Shown in pieces: positions 54,930-62,694 of a DNA stretch of 64,000 bases. The notes under the pieces were generated by a model, which saw nothing but the letters and a program-made list of their open reading frames with translations, had not been told where the DNA came from and searched no databases. Location of the stretch: positions 15,179-79,178 of the forward strand of contig JBFWWP010000027.1 in assembly GCA_050246115.1 (NCBI GenBank). Reading direction: 5' to 3'. The first letter of the stretch is position 1. Each line of letters begins with the position of its first letter. The DNA is from JBFWWP01 sp050246115 (GTDB lineage Bacteria > Planctomycetota > UBA8108 > UBA1146 > JAJFFE01). The position numbers and the translations under genes were made by a program.

Positions 54930-55229
54930 ATGGAAAGGAAACTAGCGCCCCACGAACTCAAGCTCTACAAGCGGTGCGGTGAAGTCCTCTACTACATCTG
55001 GGACCCCATCGGCGTTGCTGGCGCCCCTGGCGCCCGGGACGAATACGAGTCGTACTTGCCACAGGTCTTCAAGCTTCTTCGCGATGGAGAAGGGGAGAAT
55101 CAGATTGTCGACTACCTTGTCAGTGTCGAGACCGACAGTATGGGATTGTCGCCCAACCGTGATAGGGCCAAGAACGCAGCAGCTGTTCTTCTGGAGTGGC
55201 GCGACTGGATTGCGGGCGAGGCTCCCTAA
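54930..55229 (+). CDS. cassette 1: small protein of unknown function
   Basis: A 99-residue, mostly helical protein (ELKLYKRCGEVLYYIWDPIG; DEYESYLPQVFKLL; AKNAAAVLLEWRDW). I recognise it only as resembling uncharacterised proteins found in integron cassettes. The cassette begins with TTAGGG at 54917, so only 13 bases precede the ATG, including a GGGAGACGAG ribosome site. The stop codon overlaps the start of attC 1, as is typical for cassettes. Confidence 0.75.
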   Translation: MERKLAPHELKLYKRCGEVLYYIWDPIGVAGAPGARDEYESYLPQVFKLLRDGEGENQIVDYLVSVETDSMGLSPNRDRAKNAAAVLLEWRDWIAGEAP

Positions 55230-55286
55230 CAAGCCGATGCAGACGGACGCCGCTTCGCGGCGCCGCTGATCGGCACGACGTTAGAT
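55224..55286 (+). other. attC site 1
   Basis: 63 bp from CCCTAAC to GTTAGAT. The arms GCCGATGCAG and CTGATCGGC pair with an unpaired G. The loop region includes GCCGCTTCGCGGC. Confidence 0.88.
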
Positions 55287-55302
55287 TGGGCAGAGGAGAG
55301 CC

Positions 55303-55595
55303 ATGGAAACAGCGCGTTGGATAGTGGCTGCTGTGGCGGGCGTTCTTTCGTTCTGCATCATCGCCGGCAACCCCATCGCCGGGTTGCTTGCTTCACGCCA
55401 AGGTCGAAACTACTCGTTCGTGCGTTCGTCGGCGCTGTTTGCGGCGTACTCGCGTGCGTGACCTGCCCTGCAGTCGGCCTGTCATGGTGGGTGCTGTTGC
55501 CGGTCGTGCTGGACCTGACCGCGCCCATGTTCGTGTTGATGGTGGTCACGGGGCGCATGTGGTCGGATCGGAGGCCACCTAACCGGCCGCAGTAG
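55303..55595 (+). pseudogene. cassette 2: small membrane protein, frameshifted
   Basis: The reading frame opens at ATG 55303 (METARWIVAAVAGVLSFCII, a membrane helix) and stops at about 55461. Another frame, continuous from about 55425, gives FVGAVCGVLACVTCPAVGLS and two further hydrophobic stretches to the stop at 55595, right before attC 2. Joining the two near 55420-55430 needs a single missing base and gives one protein of about 97 residues with three to four membrane segments, like other cassette proteins. GAGGAG precedes the ATG. Decay or a sequencing error are both possible. Confidence 0.7.
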
Positions 55596-55637
55596 CTGAC
55601 GGCCTTCGGCCGCGGCTGGGCGGCTCAACCGTTAGGC
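55577..55637 (+). other. attC site 2
   Basis: 61 bp from ACCTAAC (RYYYAAC) to GTTAGGC (GTTRRRY). The inner palindrome is built around GGCCTTCGGCC. Confidence 0.88.
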
Positions 55638-55651
55638 GGGGCGGAGAGAGT

Positions 55652-56041
55652 ATGACACCGCAAGCCTTGCTGGACCGTCTGGTGGCCCTGTTCCCGGATT
55701 TCCGGGCGTACTGGGACGACTCGGGCAACTGCTTTCGTGATGACGACGGGTCGTACACCCTGCACGGCGTGTTCTCCGAGTTCACCGGCTTCTTCCGGGA
55801 GCGGCATGCGGCGCTACCCGGCGACCGGATCGCGGCCCTCGGCGCATTCGTGTCGGAGTGCATGGCCGCGGCCGACGACGGCCAACTCGACAACGCGGCG
55901 GCCACCTGCTTCGTCGAGAATGTTGCCGGCGAGTTATGCGACCGCGAGCTGTCGCCGCACCTGACTGGGGGGGCGAGGCGTTACTGGCAAGCTTGGGGCG
56001 GTCGTGCCCAGCCCGACGCTGCCGACCGCGGAGGCAGGTAG
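55652..56041 (+). CDS. cassette 3: acidic protein of unknown function (possibly DUF7674-like)
   Basis: A 129-residue, acidic, helical protein (LLDRLVALFPDFRAYWDDSG; GRFxDDDGSYTLHGVF-type segment; GAFVSECMAAADDGQLDNAA). It resembles uncharacterised proteins I associate with DUF7674, without certainty. The ATG lies 15 bp after the attC 2 end; GGGGCGGAGAG upstream is a plausible ribosome site. The stop is just ahead of attC 3. Confidence 0.7.
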   Translation: MTPQALLDRLVALFPDFRAYWDDSGNCFRDDDGSYTLHGVFSEFTGFFRERHAALPGDRIAALGAFVSECMAAADDGQLDNAAATCFVENVAGELCDRELSPHLTGGARRYWQAWGGRAQPDAADRGGR

Positions 56042-56060
56042 GCTCATCGAGGAGTCGCCC

Positions 56061-56159
56061 GCCTAACAAGCCGCTGCAGTCGACGAGCGGCGGGCACGCG
56101 CCTGGAGAAGGCGGTAGCATGGGGAGCGCCGCTCGCGGCTGAGCGGCGTGGCGTTGGGC
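56061..56159 (+). other. attC site 3 (long)
   Basis: 99 bp from GCCTAAC to GTTGGGC. Conserved arms AAGCCGCTGCAG and GCGGCTGAGCGGC, with a longer inner loop than most sites in the array. Confidence 0.85.
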
Positions 56160-56171
56160 GGACTTGACGCG

Positions 56172-56522
56172 ATGAGTTGGGAGCCGATCACTTTGTCCGC
56201 GTTGCAGGCGATGCTCGCCCGCGACCTCGCGGAGTGCTCTGCGGAGCAGCAAGAGTTTTTTGGCCAGACGAGCATTTCCCCCAGCAAGTGGGGTCTGCGG
56301 CCTTGGGGCGATCTAGGGGGCGGGTTCTGGGTCGTGGCCGTTCACCTCGATCGGGTGCTCTGGTACAACGACATCGAAGATGGGTTCAACGTCTCGCGAT
56401 TCGACGTGCAGGGTGAAATCCCTGCAGATGAATACTGGTGCAACCAGGACCCGCTTCGCTGGGCGTTACCGAGACTGCAAGCCGGGCTCGGTACTCGGCC
56501 AGGACCACCGGACCCGCTTTGA
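56172..56522 (+). CDS. cassette 4: protein of unknown function
   Basis: A 116-residue protein (WEPITLSALQAMLARDLAEC; PSKWGLRPWGDLGGGFWVVA; RVLWYNDIEDGFNVSRF). Not a family I can name with a function, though similar sequences occur in cassettes of environmental integrons. The ATG at 56172 is chosen because the upstream part of the open frame lies inside attC 3. The stop precedes attC 4 by 14 bp. Confidence 0.7.
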   Translation: MSWEPITLSALQAMLARDLAECSAEQQEFFGQTSISPSKWGLRPWGDLGGGFWVVAVHLDRVLWYNDIEDGFNVSRFDVQGEIPADEYWCNQDPLRWALPRLQAGLGTRPGPPDPL

Positions 56523-56536
56523 GGATTTAGAATGCC

Positions 56537-56596
56537 GCCCAACAGGCCGCTGCAGCCGACCGCCTTCGGCGCCGGCTGAGCGGCAAGACGTTAGGT
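56537..56596 (+). other. attC site 4
   Basis: 60 bp from GCCCAAC to GTTAGGT. The arms GGCCGCTGCAGCC and GGCTGAGCGGC pair with the extrahelical G; loop GCCTTCGGC. Confidence 0.9.
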
Positions 56597-56616
56597 GCGA
56601 CTAAAGGAGAACGCGC

Positions 56617-57021
56617 ATGGTCTTTGGCCTATTCAAGAAGAAGCCCGACAAGGGCAAGGTGGCATTGGAATTCATTCCTTATGTCCTTCAGGTGCAACTC
56701 ACGCTGGGCGGGGGCGGTGCGGCAGCCATTGCCGCGGATCATTGGGCGCTTGGATACGTTTTTGGGTTTCACGATGGCGTACTCCAAGCGCTGGAGGTCA
56801 ATGACCAAACCGAGTCAATGGCAATGATGGCGGTCAGCTACCTAAAGCTTTTCGGGGGCCCCGATACTGGGGCCAAGCTGTTCCGTCAGTGCCTCGATCT
56901 GCAGCGGAACCAAATGTTCATGAAGGGCGTTTTTGCCGGTGGTGGTGAGGCCGTCGCGTATCTTCGAGATCGAACCCCACCAATGGGCCTCGCACGCCAC
57001 CTACAAGACAGGGTCAAGTAG
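56617..57021 (+). CDS. cassette 5: protein of unknown function
   Basis: A 134-residue protein, basic at the start (MVFGLFKKKPDKGK), then helical (IAADHWALGYVFGFHDGVLQ; AMMAVSYLKLFGG). No family recognised. AAAGGAGAAC precedes the ATG. Its codon use appears less GC-biased than the chromosomal genes, in keeping with foreign origin. Confidence 0.72.
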   Translation: MVFGLFKKKPDKGKVALEFIPYVLQVQLTLGGGGAAAIAADHWALGYVFGFHDGVLQALEVNDQTESMAMMAVSYLKLFGGPDTGAKLFRQCLDLQRNQMFMKGVFAGGGEAVAYLRDRTPPMGLARHLQDRVK

Positions 57022-57040
57022 CAGTGTCTTGCGCAGTCGC

Positions 57041-57103
57041 ACCTAACAACGTGTTGCAGGCGACGCGCAGGAAGCCGCGCGCGCCTGAACACCAACGTTA
57101 GCT
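57041..57103 (+). other. attC site 5
   Basis: 63 bp from ACCTAAC to GTTAGCT. The core differs from the others (AACGTGTTGCAGGCG with CGCCTGAACACCAACG) but keeps the paired arms with the extra G. Confidence 0.85.
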
Positions 57104-57126
57104 GCTAGGCGTCCGGGGAGTGAGCA

Positions 57127-57417
57127 GTGGCTTCATACGAGTTTGCTGTGGTCTCCAAATCTGAGGCTCGCCGCCAGCCATTCCCGTACGTCTACGTAGA
57201 AGACGACGGAACCTATCGAGACCTGGCGGAAGCGGAGAGGGAGTACCTGCAAGAGGCGTTTCACCCAGCGGACGGCGATCGTCCCTACGTGAAGTGGCGC
57301 TATGGGTCGAGAACGCCAACCGGTAGCCTCCAGGGATTCCTGAAGAGGTCGCGTTTGCCAAAGGGCATGAGACTTGGCGATCCGCGGCCGGCGAGACCGT
57401 GGTGGCGCTTCTGGTAG
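57127..57417 (+). CDS. cassette 6: small basic protein of unknown function
   Basis: A 96-residue protein (SYEFAVVSKSEARRQPFPYV; EAEREYLQEAFHPADGDRPY; ending RPARPWWRFW). No family recognised. The start is GTG at 57127, with GGGGAG six bases upstream. The stop runs directly into attC 6. Confidence 0.7.
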   Translation: MASYEFAVVSKSEARRQPFPYVYVEDDGTYRDLAEAEREYLQEAFHPADGDRPYVKWRYGSRTPTGSLQGFLKRSRLPKGMRLGDPRPARPWWRFW

Positions 57418-57421
57418 CGGC

Positions 57422-57511
57422 AGCTAACACGCCGTTGCAGCTGCCGCCGAGATGGTGCATCGTGAAAGCCGAACGCCGTCAGCGGCGCAGCTGAACGGCA
57501 AACCGTTAGGC
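57422..57511 (+). other. attC site 6
   Basis: 90 bp from AGCTAAC to GTTAGGC, with arms GCCGTTGCAGCTG and CAGCTGAACGGC and a longer internal loop. Confidence 0.85.
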
Positions 57512-57535
57512 GGATCTATGGTCTGACTGGGCGTA

Positions 57536-57901
57536 GTGCGATTTGGAAGAAGGAGGCACGTGCCATTGCCTGGTGTTGAGGCCGCGGTTGTGGATGCGGC
57601 CAAGATCCGCGACTATTTGATCTCGACTTCGCACCCTGTCGGCAGGTTCAAGTCCGCCTTCTTCATGGCTCTGGGCTACACTGCGGTAGAGTGGGCGACC
57701 CTTGCAAGGGCGCTTCGGATCCATGCCGCGGAGAACGAGGCGGTTGCCACCGAGATTAACGAGTACGGGCAGAAGTACGAGGTCCGTGGTAAGATCCAGG
57801 GCCCGAGCGGAAGGGCCGCGACCGTGGTCGCAGTTTGGATCGTGCTTCACGGTGAGGACTTTCCCCGCTTCGTGACGGCGTTCCCAGGAGCGAGACCATG
57901 A
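57536..57901 (+). CDS. cassette 7a: DUF6883 protein
   Basis: A 121-residue protein resembling DUF6883: AAKIRDYLISTSHPVGRFKS, FFMALGY, YGQKYEVRGKIQGPSGR and VVAVWIVLHGEDFPRFVTAF. Such proteins are often paired with DUF4926 and are suspected toxin-antitoxin or toxin-immunity pairs; no activity is proven here. The GTG at 57536 is the first start; a GTG at 57559 with AGGAGG upstream is an alternative. The stop overlaps the next gene by 4 nt (ATGA). Confidence 0.72.
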   Translation: MRFGRRRHVPLPGVEAAVVDAAKIRDYLISTSHPVGRFKSAFFMALGYTAVEWATLARALRIHAAENEAVATEINEYGQKYEVRGKIQGPSGRAATVVAVWIVLHGEDFPRFVTAFPGARP

Positions 57902-58131
57902 GATTCAACGAACTGCAAGTCGTAGTGCTGAACCGGGACCTTCCGGAGCGCGGGCTCCGAAGAGGCGATCTTGGAGCTGTCGTTCATGTCTACGAGCCAG
58001 ATGGGCTCGAAGTTGAGTTCGTCAGCGCCTCCGGAAAGACGGAGGCCCTCGTGACCCTCAAGGAAGCGGACGTCCGAGCGGTTGGTGACCGCGACCTAAT
58101 CGCAGTGAGGCCGCTCGATCGGTCTGCATGA
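57898..58131 (+). CDS. cassette 7b: DUF4926 protein
   Basis: A 77-residue protein matching DUF4926: FNELQVVVLNRDLPERGLRR, GDLGAVVHVYEPDGLEVEFV and the later ALVTLKEADVRAV. DUF4926 is a small beta-rich domain regularly found beside DUF6883. Translation is coupled to the preceding gene (ATGA). Two genes in one cassette is less common than one and fits a pair that must be inherited together. Confidence 0.78.
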   Translation: MRFNELQVVVLNRDLPERGLRRGDLGAVVHVYEPDGLEVEFVSASGKTEALVTLKEADVRAVGDRDLIAVRPLDRSA

Positions 58132-58143
58132 GGTGAAGGAGCC

Positions 58144-58203
58144 GCCCAACCAGCCGCAGCAGCCAACCGGCTTTGCCGGCGGCTGAACGGCAGGGCGTTA
58201 GGC
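58144..58203 (+). other. attC site 7 (left end of the Hachiman cassette)
   Basis: 60 bp from GCCCAAC to GTTAGGC. Arms CAGCCGCAGCAGCC and GGCTGAACGGC; loop CCGGCTTTGCCGG. Confidence 0.9.
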
Positions 58204-58263
58204 AGATGAACACTCAGCTACGGGCCCGCGCAAGCAGCGTCACCGCATGAGAGAGGACCAAGC

Positions 58264-59418
58264 GTGACACGAGGCTGGGATGCGGTGGGCGTCACCTCGG
58301 AGCCGCTGGCCGCGGCGCTCGCACGCTTGGCCCGGGGCGCGCCGACGGACCTTAGTGCACTGCTCCACGACGTTGAGCGTCATGTGGTCGTCGACGGGAC
58401 GAACATCACTGCGCACTGCCACTGCCTCACGCTCGACGGCAACGGACGACCGCGAATAGAGGACCTCGTCGACGCGGTCGCCGAGCACGTCTTGGACTAC
58501 GCGATTCCGAGGAGCGAGTACCATGCCGCTCGCGAGGAAGCAGGTTGCACGGGTTCGAGCCAGAAGGTGGTCAGGCTACACACGAAGGCTCGGAAGCTGT
58601 TCACGGACCTCGTCCAGAGCGGCGAAGGTGGCGAGCTACTCTTGTTCGCACTTGCAGAGAAGCTGCTTCGGCTCCCGCAGCTCATCTGCAAGATGAGCCT
58701 GAAGACCAACCCGCGCATGCACACTCACGGTGCTGATGGTCTTCACGCGGGCGTCGACGAACAGACCGGCAAGCTTCTTCTCTACTGGGGCGAATCCAAG
58801 ATCTTCGGTGATGTCACCAGCGCTATTCGGGACTGCCTCAAGTCGCTGGCCCCGATGCTCCAGGACCATGAGGCCAGCAAACGCGACCTGCAGCTGCTGC
58901 AGCGACATCTCGACGTGGACAACGACAACCTCGAGAACGCGCTCAAGAAGTTCCTCAACCCCGATGATCCGGAATTCAACTCGCTTGAGTTCAGGGGGCT
59001 CTGTCTCGTGGGCTTCGACTGCGATGCGTACCCGAAGGGGCCGTCGAAGACCGAACTGAAGGCGGTCGTCTCTGCGATCACATCCACATTGCCGGGGTGG
59101 AAGCAGCACGTCGCCAAGCGGGTGACGGAGGAGAATATTGATGCCTTCTCGATGCACTTCCTCTTCGTTCCGTTTCCATCCGCGGACGAGTTTCGGAAGC
59201 TGTTCCGAGAGCACCTCGGCCTGAGTACGGAGGCGAAGGAGGACCTGCCCGAGGTGTCGGGGCCCCATCTGGCAACAGCGAAGCCGGTCGCTACGGCTAC
59301 GCCGCCGGGTGCTCGTGCTAGTTCGGCGCCCAAGGGCTCCAGTCCGCGAACTGGAGAGCCGACCGCTAGACGATCGCGTTCGCCGAAGGCGAAGGGAACT
59401 CCTCGTGGCGCTCCGTGA
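58264..59418 (+). CDS. hamA: HamA, DUF1837 nuclease subunit of Hachiman anti-phage defence
   Basis: A 384-residue protein of the DUF1837 family. A PD-(D/E)xK-type site is visible: Asp158 in HTHGADGLHAGV, then Glu177-Ser-Lys179 in LYWGESKIFGD. AIRDCLKSLAPML and the later CLVGFDCDAYPKG segment fit HamA. In Hachiman, HamA and the helicase HamB form a nuclease-helicase complex that senses phage or DNA damage and destroys DNA. The start is GTG at 58264, with GAGAGGA upstream; it is the first gene after attC 7. The C-terminal 50 residues are low-complexity Pro/Ala/Arg, overlapped by the start of hamB. Confidence 0.87.
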   Translation: MTRGWDAVGVTSEPLAAALARLARGAPTDLSALLHDVERHVVVDGTNITAHCHCLTLDGNGRPRIEDLVDAVAEHVLDYAIPRSEYHAAREEAGCTGSSQKVVRLHTKARKLFTDLVQSGEGGELLLFALAEKLLRLPQLICKMSLKTNPRMHTHGADGLHAGVDEQTGKLLLYWGESKIFGDVTSAIRDCLKSLAPMLQDHEASKRDLQLLQRHLDVDNDNLENALKKFLNPDDPEFNSLEFRGLCLVGFDCDAYPKGPSKTELKAVVSAITSTLPGWKQHVAKRVTEENIDAFSMHFLFVPFPSADEFRKLFREHLGLSTEAKEDLPEVSGPHLATAKPVATATPPGARASSAPKGSSPRTGEPTARRSRSPKAKGTPRGAP

Positions 59419-62041
59419 CCTCGGAGGCTGGCTGCTCGACGTTCCGGGCTTCCGCAAGCGCGCGGATAGCGTCGTCGTCGACGCAGCATGCGGCGAACTC
59501 GAGGTGGGGACTCGATTCGCCCGGCTCGACGAGTACCGAGCGCTCGAGCATGACTGGAGCTACTTGCTCCTGTGTGCGAGCGCGCTCTCGCACGCCGAGG
59601 ACGGTCGATGCCAAGCGGTAGCGCTGCGCATCGCGCAGACCTGCTTGTGCGACGAGTCGGCAACAGACGTTCAGAGGGACTCTGCCGCACTCGTTCTCGA
59701 CGCGCTCGCGAACCATCCCGCCATCGATCTGGCGGTGCGCAGAGAGTTGCTGCGACCATCCTTCGAGACACGTCTTCCCGGTGGTGCGCGTCTCGATTTC
59801 GACCGCCGTTCTCTCGAGCGGTCGATCGTGATCCAAGGCGACACCCCGCTGCGAGTGAACCGCTTCCAGAAGCAACTGTGGGACGAGATTCGAAACCAGG
59901 AATGGATGTCCGTGTCGGCGCCGACGTCCGCTGGCAAGTCCTTCATTCTGGCACGCTGGATCTGCGAGCTGATGCGGGCGTCAGAGGTCGCCACTGTCGT
60001 CTACCTCGTCCCAACGCGGGCACTCATCAGCCAGGTGGAGCGAGACCTTCGCGACCTGTTCGTGCGGGAGGGACTCGCGGACGTGTCCGTTTCTGCGCTG
60101 CCAATTCTGAAGGTGGACGAGTCGACGCCGCCGGTTCGACGCCGTGTTCTCGTATTCACGCAGGAGCGCCTTCACATCCTTCTGTCGTCGCACCCAGACC
60201 TCGCGGTTCGTGTGCTCATCGTGGACGAGGCGCACAAGGTTGGGGACCGGCAGCGTGGCGTGCTGCTGCAGGACGTCATCGAGCGGCTTGGGGAGGCGAA
60301 CACTGAGCTGCGAGTACTCTTCGCAAGCCCGATGACCAGCAACCCAGAAGTACTGCTCGCCGATGCGGGGGACAACCTTGCCAAACGCGCCTTCGCGAAC
60401 GATGACGTCACGGTCACGCAAAACCTGTTCTGGGTGGCTCAGAGGCCGCGCAAGCCGAAGATCTGGGACATCTCCTTGTGCGTGCGAGACGCGAGCATCT
60501 CGCTCGGCTCCGTCGCTCTCGGAGCTTCGCCGAGCCCCGAGAGCAAGCGGTTGTCGTTCATCGCGCATGCTGTTGCAGGGTCTTCCCACGGCAACATCGT
60601 CTACGTGAATGGCGCTGCGGACGCAGAGAAGATCGCAGGTCAGCTCTACGACCTCATCGGCGCTGACGTCGACGACTCTTCGAAGGATCTGCAGAAGCTC
60701 GTCGAGCTAGCGCAGCACGTCGTGCACAAGAACTTCCTCTTGGCGACCTACCTGCGGCGAGGCGTGGCCTTCCATTACGGCAACATGCCCTTGCTCATCC
60801 GCGAGGAGATCGAGCGCCTCTTCACCGCGGGCACGATCAAGTACCTCGTCTGCACGTCGACCCTGATCGAAGGGGTCAACATGTCGTGCCGCAACATCTT
60901 CATGCGCGGGCCGACGAAGGGCCGCGGTAACCCGTTGTCGGCGGAGGACTTCTGGAATCTCGCTGGACGCGCCGGCCGGTGGGGCAAAGAGTTCCAAGGG
61001 AACATCTTCTGCATCGACCCCGACCGGAAGGACCTGTGGGGACCCGACGGCCCACCGCGCGAGCGCGCGCGGCAGCCGATCCGACGCACGACTGACGACG
61101 TTCTTCGAGTGCCAGCCGAGCTCGTTCAGTTCATCAAGGACCGAGCGCCGCTGGACGCTGCCAGGAAGCGTCCCGAGTTCGAGTACGTGTTCTCGTATCT
61201 CGCAGGGATTCACGTCCGCTACGGAGGTCTGCTCGAGGCCCCGTGGGCGGGACGATACGAGGCGGACAGCCTTGATGGCCTGGCGGGCGCGGTGAGGGAG
61301 GCGGTCGAAGGTCTCGCGATCGAGCCTGACATCATCGCCCGGAATCCGGGCATCAGCCCGTTCGCGCTCCACGACCTGCTCAAATACTTCCGAGAGCGCG
61401 AAGGTGACGTCGAAGAACTGCTGCCCGCTGATCCTGCCAGCAACGACGCCGCCAAGGTCTACGCGGGCATCTTCGGCCGGCTTTGTAGACGGGCGTGCCC
61501 GAACCTCGGCCCCGAGGGCGGACGCGCCTTCATGCTCGCCCTGCTTGTCACGCGGTGGATGCGCGGATTCCCGCTTGCTCGCCTCATTCAGGACCGCATC
61601 GATTACGTCACGAAGAAGAGCAAGCCGGCTGACGAAGCCGTCGAGATCAGGACGGTGATGAACGAGGTGGAGCAGATCGCTCGCTTCGAGGCGCCCCGCG
61701 GGCTGAGCTGCTACTGCGACGTGCTTCGGCAGCACCTCCGCGAGATCGAGCGCGAAGACATCCTCGACCAGCTCCCTCTCTTCAATGTCTTCTTGGAGCT
61801 CGGCGTCAACCAGCAGACCCAGATCGCTTTGATCGGCATCGGCCTCTCGCGCACCTCGACCATCGCCGTCTCGGAACTCATCACGGCGGACTCGCTGACC
61901 GAGTCCCAGGTGCTCCAGTGGCTTGAGACCAACGGGGAGCTGTGGAGCCGCGCTTCGCTGCCCGCGTTGGTGAAGCGGGAGATCGAACGAGTGCTCGAGC
62001 AACACAAGGCGAGGACCGGCGCGAGGGACGCTACGGCATGA
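59309..62041 (+). CDS. hamB: HamB, superfamily 2 helicase subunit of Hachiman anti-phage defence
   Basis: A 910-residue helicase. Walker A is APTSAGKS (about residues 203-210), motif II VDEAHKVGD (about 305-313), motif V CTSTLIEGVNM and motif VI NLAGRAGRWG (about 548-557). A helical N-terminal region (1-180) and long C-terminal region flank the core. It starts at a GTG inside hamA (110-bp overlap, different frame); no later start keeps the N-terminal region, so translation is probably coupled. The order hamA-hamB, sizes and families match Hachiman. It ends 70 bp before attC 8. Confidence 0.87.
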   Translation: MLVLVRRPRAPVRELESRPLDDRVRRRRRELLVALRDLGGWLLDVPGFRKRADSVVVDAACGELEVGTRFARLDEYRALEHDWSYLLLCASALSHAEDGRCQAVALRIAQTCLCDESATDVQRDSAALVLDALANHPAIDLAVRRELLRPSFETRLPGGARLDFDRRSLERSIVIQGDTPLRVNRFQKQLWDEIRNQEWMSVSAPTSAGKSFILARWICELMRASEVATVVYLVPTRALISQVERDLRDLFVREGLADVSVSALPILKVDESTPPVRRRVLVFTQERLHILLSSHPDLAVRVLIVDEAHKVGDRQRGVLLQDVIERLGEANTELRVLFASPMTSNPEVLLADAGDNLAKRAFANDDVTVTQNLFWVAQRPRKPKIWDISLCVRDASISLGSVALGASPSPESKRLSFIAHAVAGSSHGNIVYVNGAADAEKIAGQLYDLIGADVDDSSKDLQKLVELAQHVVHKNFLLATYLRRGVAFHYGNMPLLIREEIERLFTAGTIKYLVCTSTLIEGVNMSCRNIFMRGPTKGRGNPLSAEDFWNLAGRAGRWGKEFQGNIFCIDPDRKDLWGPDGPPRERARQPIRRTTDDVLRVPAELVQFIKDRAPLDAARKRPEFEYVFSYLAGIHVRYGGLLEAPWAGRYEADSLDGLAGAVREAVEGLAIEPDIIARNPGISPFALHDLLKYFREREGDVEELLPADPASNDAAKVYAGIFGRLCRRACPNLGPEGGRAFMLALLVTRWMRGFPLARLIQDRIDYVTKKSKPADEAVEIRTVMNEVEQIARFEAPRGLSCYCDVLRQHLREIEREDILDQLPLFNVFLELGVNQQTQIALIGIGLSRTSTIAVSELITADSLTESQVLQWLETNGELWSRASLPALVKREIERVLEQHKARTGARDATA

Positions 62042-62111
62042 TGAAAGGAGCGGTCTTGCGCCCTAGCGCGAGAGCTCAGCTACCCCTGTGCCCGGGTTGC
62101 ACCCACCAACT

Positions 62112-62173
62112 GCCTAACCCCGTGCTGCACCTGACGGCGCTTCGCGCCGCAGGTGAGCACGTAGTCGTTAGCC
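62112..62173 (+). other. attC site 8 (right end of the Hachiman cassette)
   Basis: 62 bp from GCCTAAC to GTTAGCC. Arms CCGTGCTGCACCTG and CAGGTGAGCACG pair with the extra G; loop GGCGCTTCGCGCC. Confidence 0.9.
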
Positions 62174-62262
62174 ACGCAGGACCGGTGGGCACGAAGCGGG
62201 CGGTATCCGGATCACGGAGCGTAGGGATTGCGAGTCGTACCGTTGAGTGGGAGAATGACTAC

Positions 62263-62475
62263 ATGGGCTCGAACGTCGACATCAAGAACCTATCTCCGGA
62301 AGAGCGGCTCACGCTGCTTGGCGATATCTGGGACAGCCTTGATCCGGAGGTTATTCCAGTCACCGAAGCTCAGCGTGCAGAGCTAGACCGCAGGCTGGAT
62401 GAGTTCGAGCGGGATCGCAACCTAGGCATACCCTGGGAAGAAGTTCTTCGGCAGATCCGAAATCGGTCGAAGTGA
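62263..62475 (+). CDS. cassette 9: addiction-module antitoxin
   Basis: A 70-residue acidic protein of the putative addiction-module component family: LSPEERLTLLGDIWDSLDPE, VTEAQRAELDRRLDEFERD and the tail GIPWEEVLRQIRNR. Such antitoxins precede RelE/ParE toxins in two-gene operons. Here the start of a toxin frame overlaps its stop by 4 nt (GTGA), but the toxin is broken after about ten codons. The ATG at 62263 follows GAGTGGGAGAA. It may be an orphan antitoxin now. Confidence 0.82.
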   Translation: MGSNVDIKNLSPEERLTLLGDIWDSLDPEVIPVTEAQRAELDRRLDEFERDRNLGIPWEEVLRQIRNRSK

Positions 62476-62502
62476 GCCTCTTTGTCCGGCCTGCTGCCAC
62501 CC
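62472..62502 (+). pseudogene. RelE/ParE-type toxin fragment (N-terminus)
   Basis: The GTG at 62472 overlaps the antitoxin stop and reads VSLFVRPAAT, the kind of N-terminus expected for a RelE/ParE toxin, before meeting sequence of the IS91-like element at about 62503. A short frame at about 63572-63634 just before attC 9 (ending HHRRPWDRK) could be the displaced toxin C-terminus, but this is weak. Confidence 0.5.
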
Positions 62503-62694
62503 TGGACAGTGTCGATCGCGGCAAGAGTTGTAGGCGACCCGCTCGTGATCGCAGGATGAACAATGCCAGACGTGGCCGTCGAGAGCGGCGGCTCGACAGT
62601 CGCAGATGCGTCGCGCTCGCGGGGCGCAGTGCGCTGCCGCGTGAGGAAACCTCCGAATCGCCTCCGCGACGGTCGGTCGCGGAGGCGAGGTCAT
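62503..62694 (-). pseudogene. IS91-family transposase, N-terminal fragment
   Basis: Starts at ATG 62694 inside the recombinase stop (ATGA). About 64 residues remain: TVAEAIRRFPHAAAHCAPRA, RICDCRAAALDGHVWHCSSC, then YNSCRDRHCP, the N-terminal zinc-binding domain of IS91/Y2-type transposases. The family continues CxxCQ, but here the frame runs into the toxin fragment after CRDRHCP, so the catalytic HUH region is lost. Confidence 0.78.
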
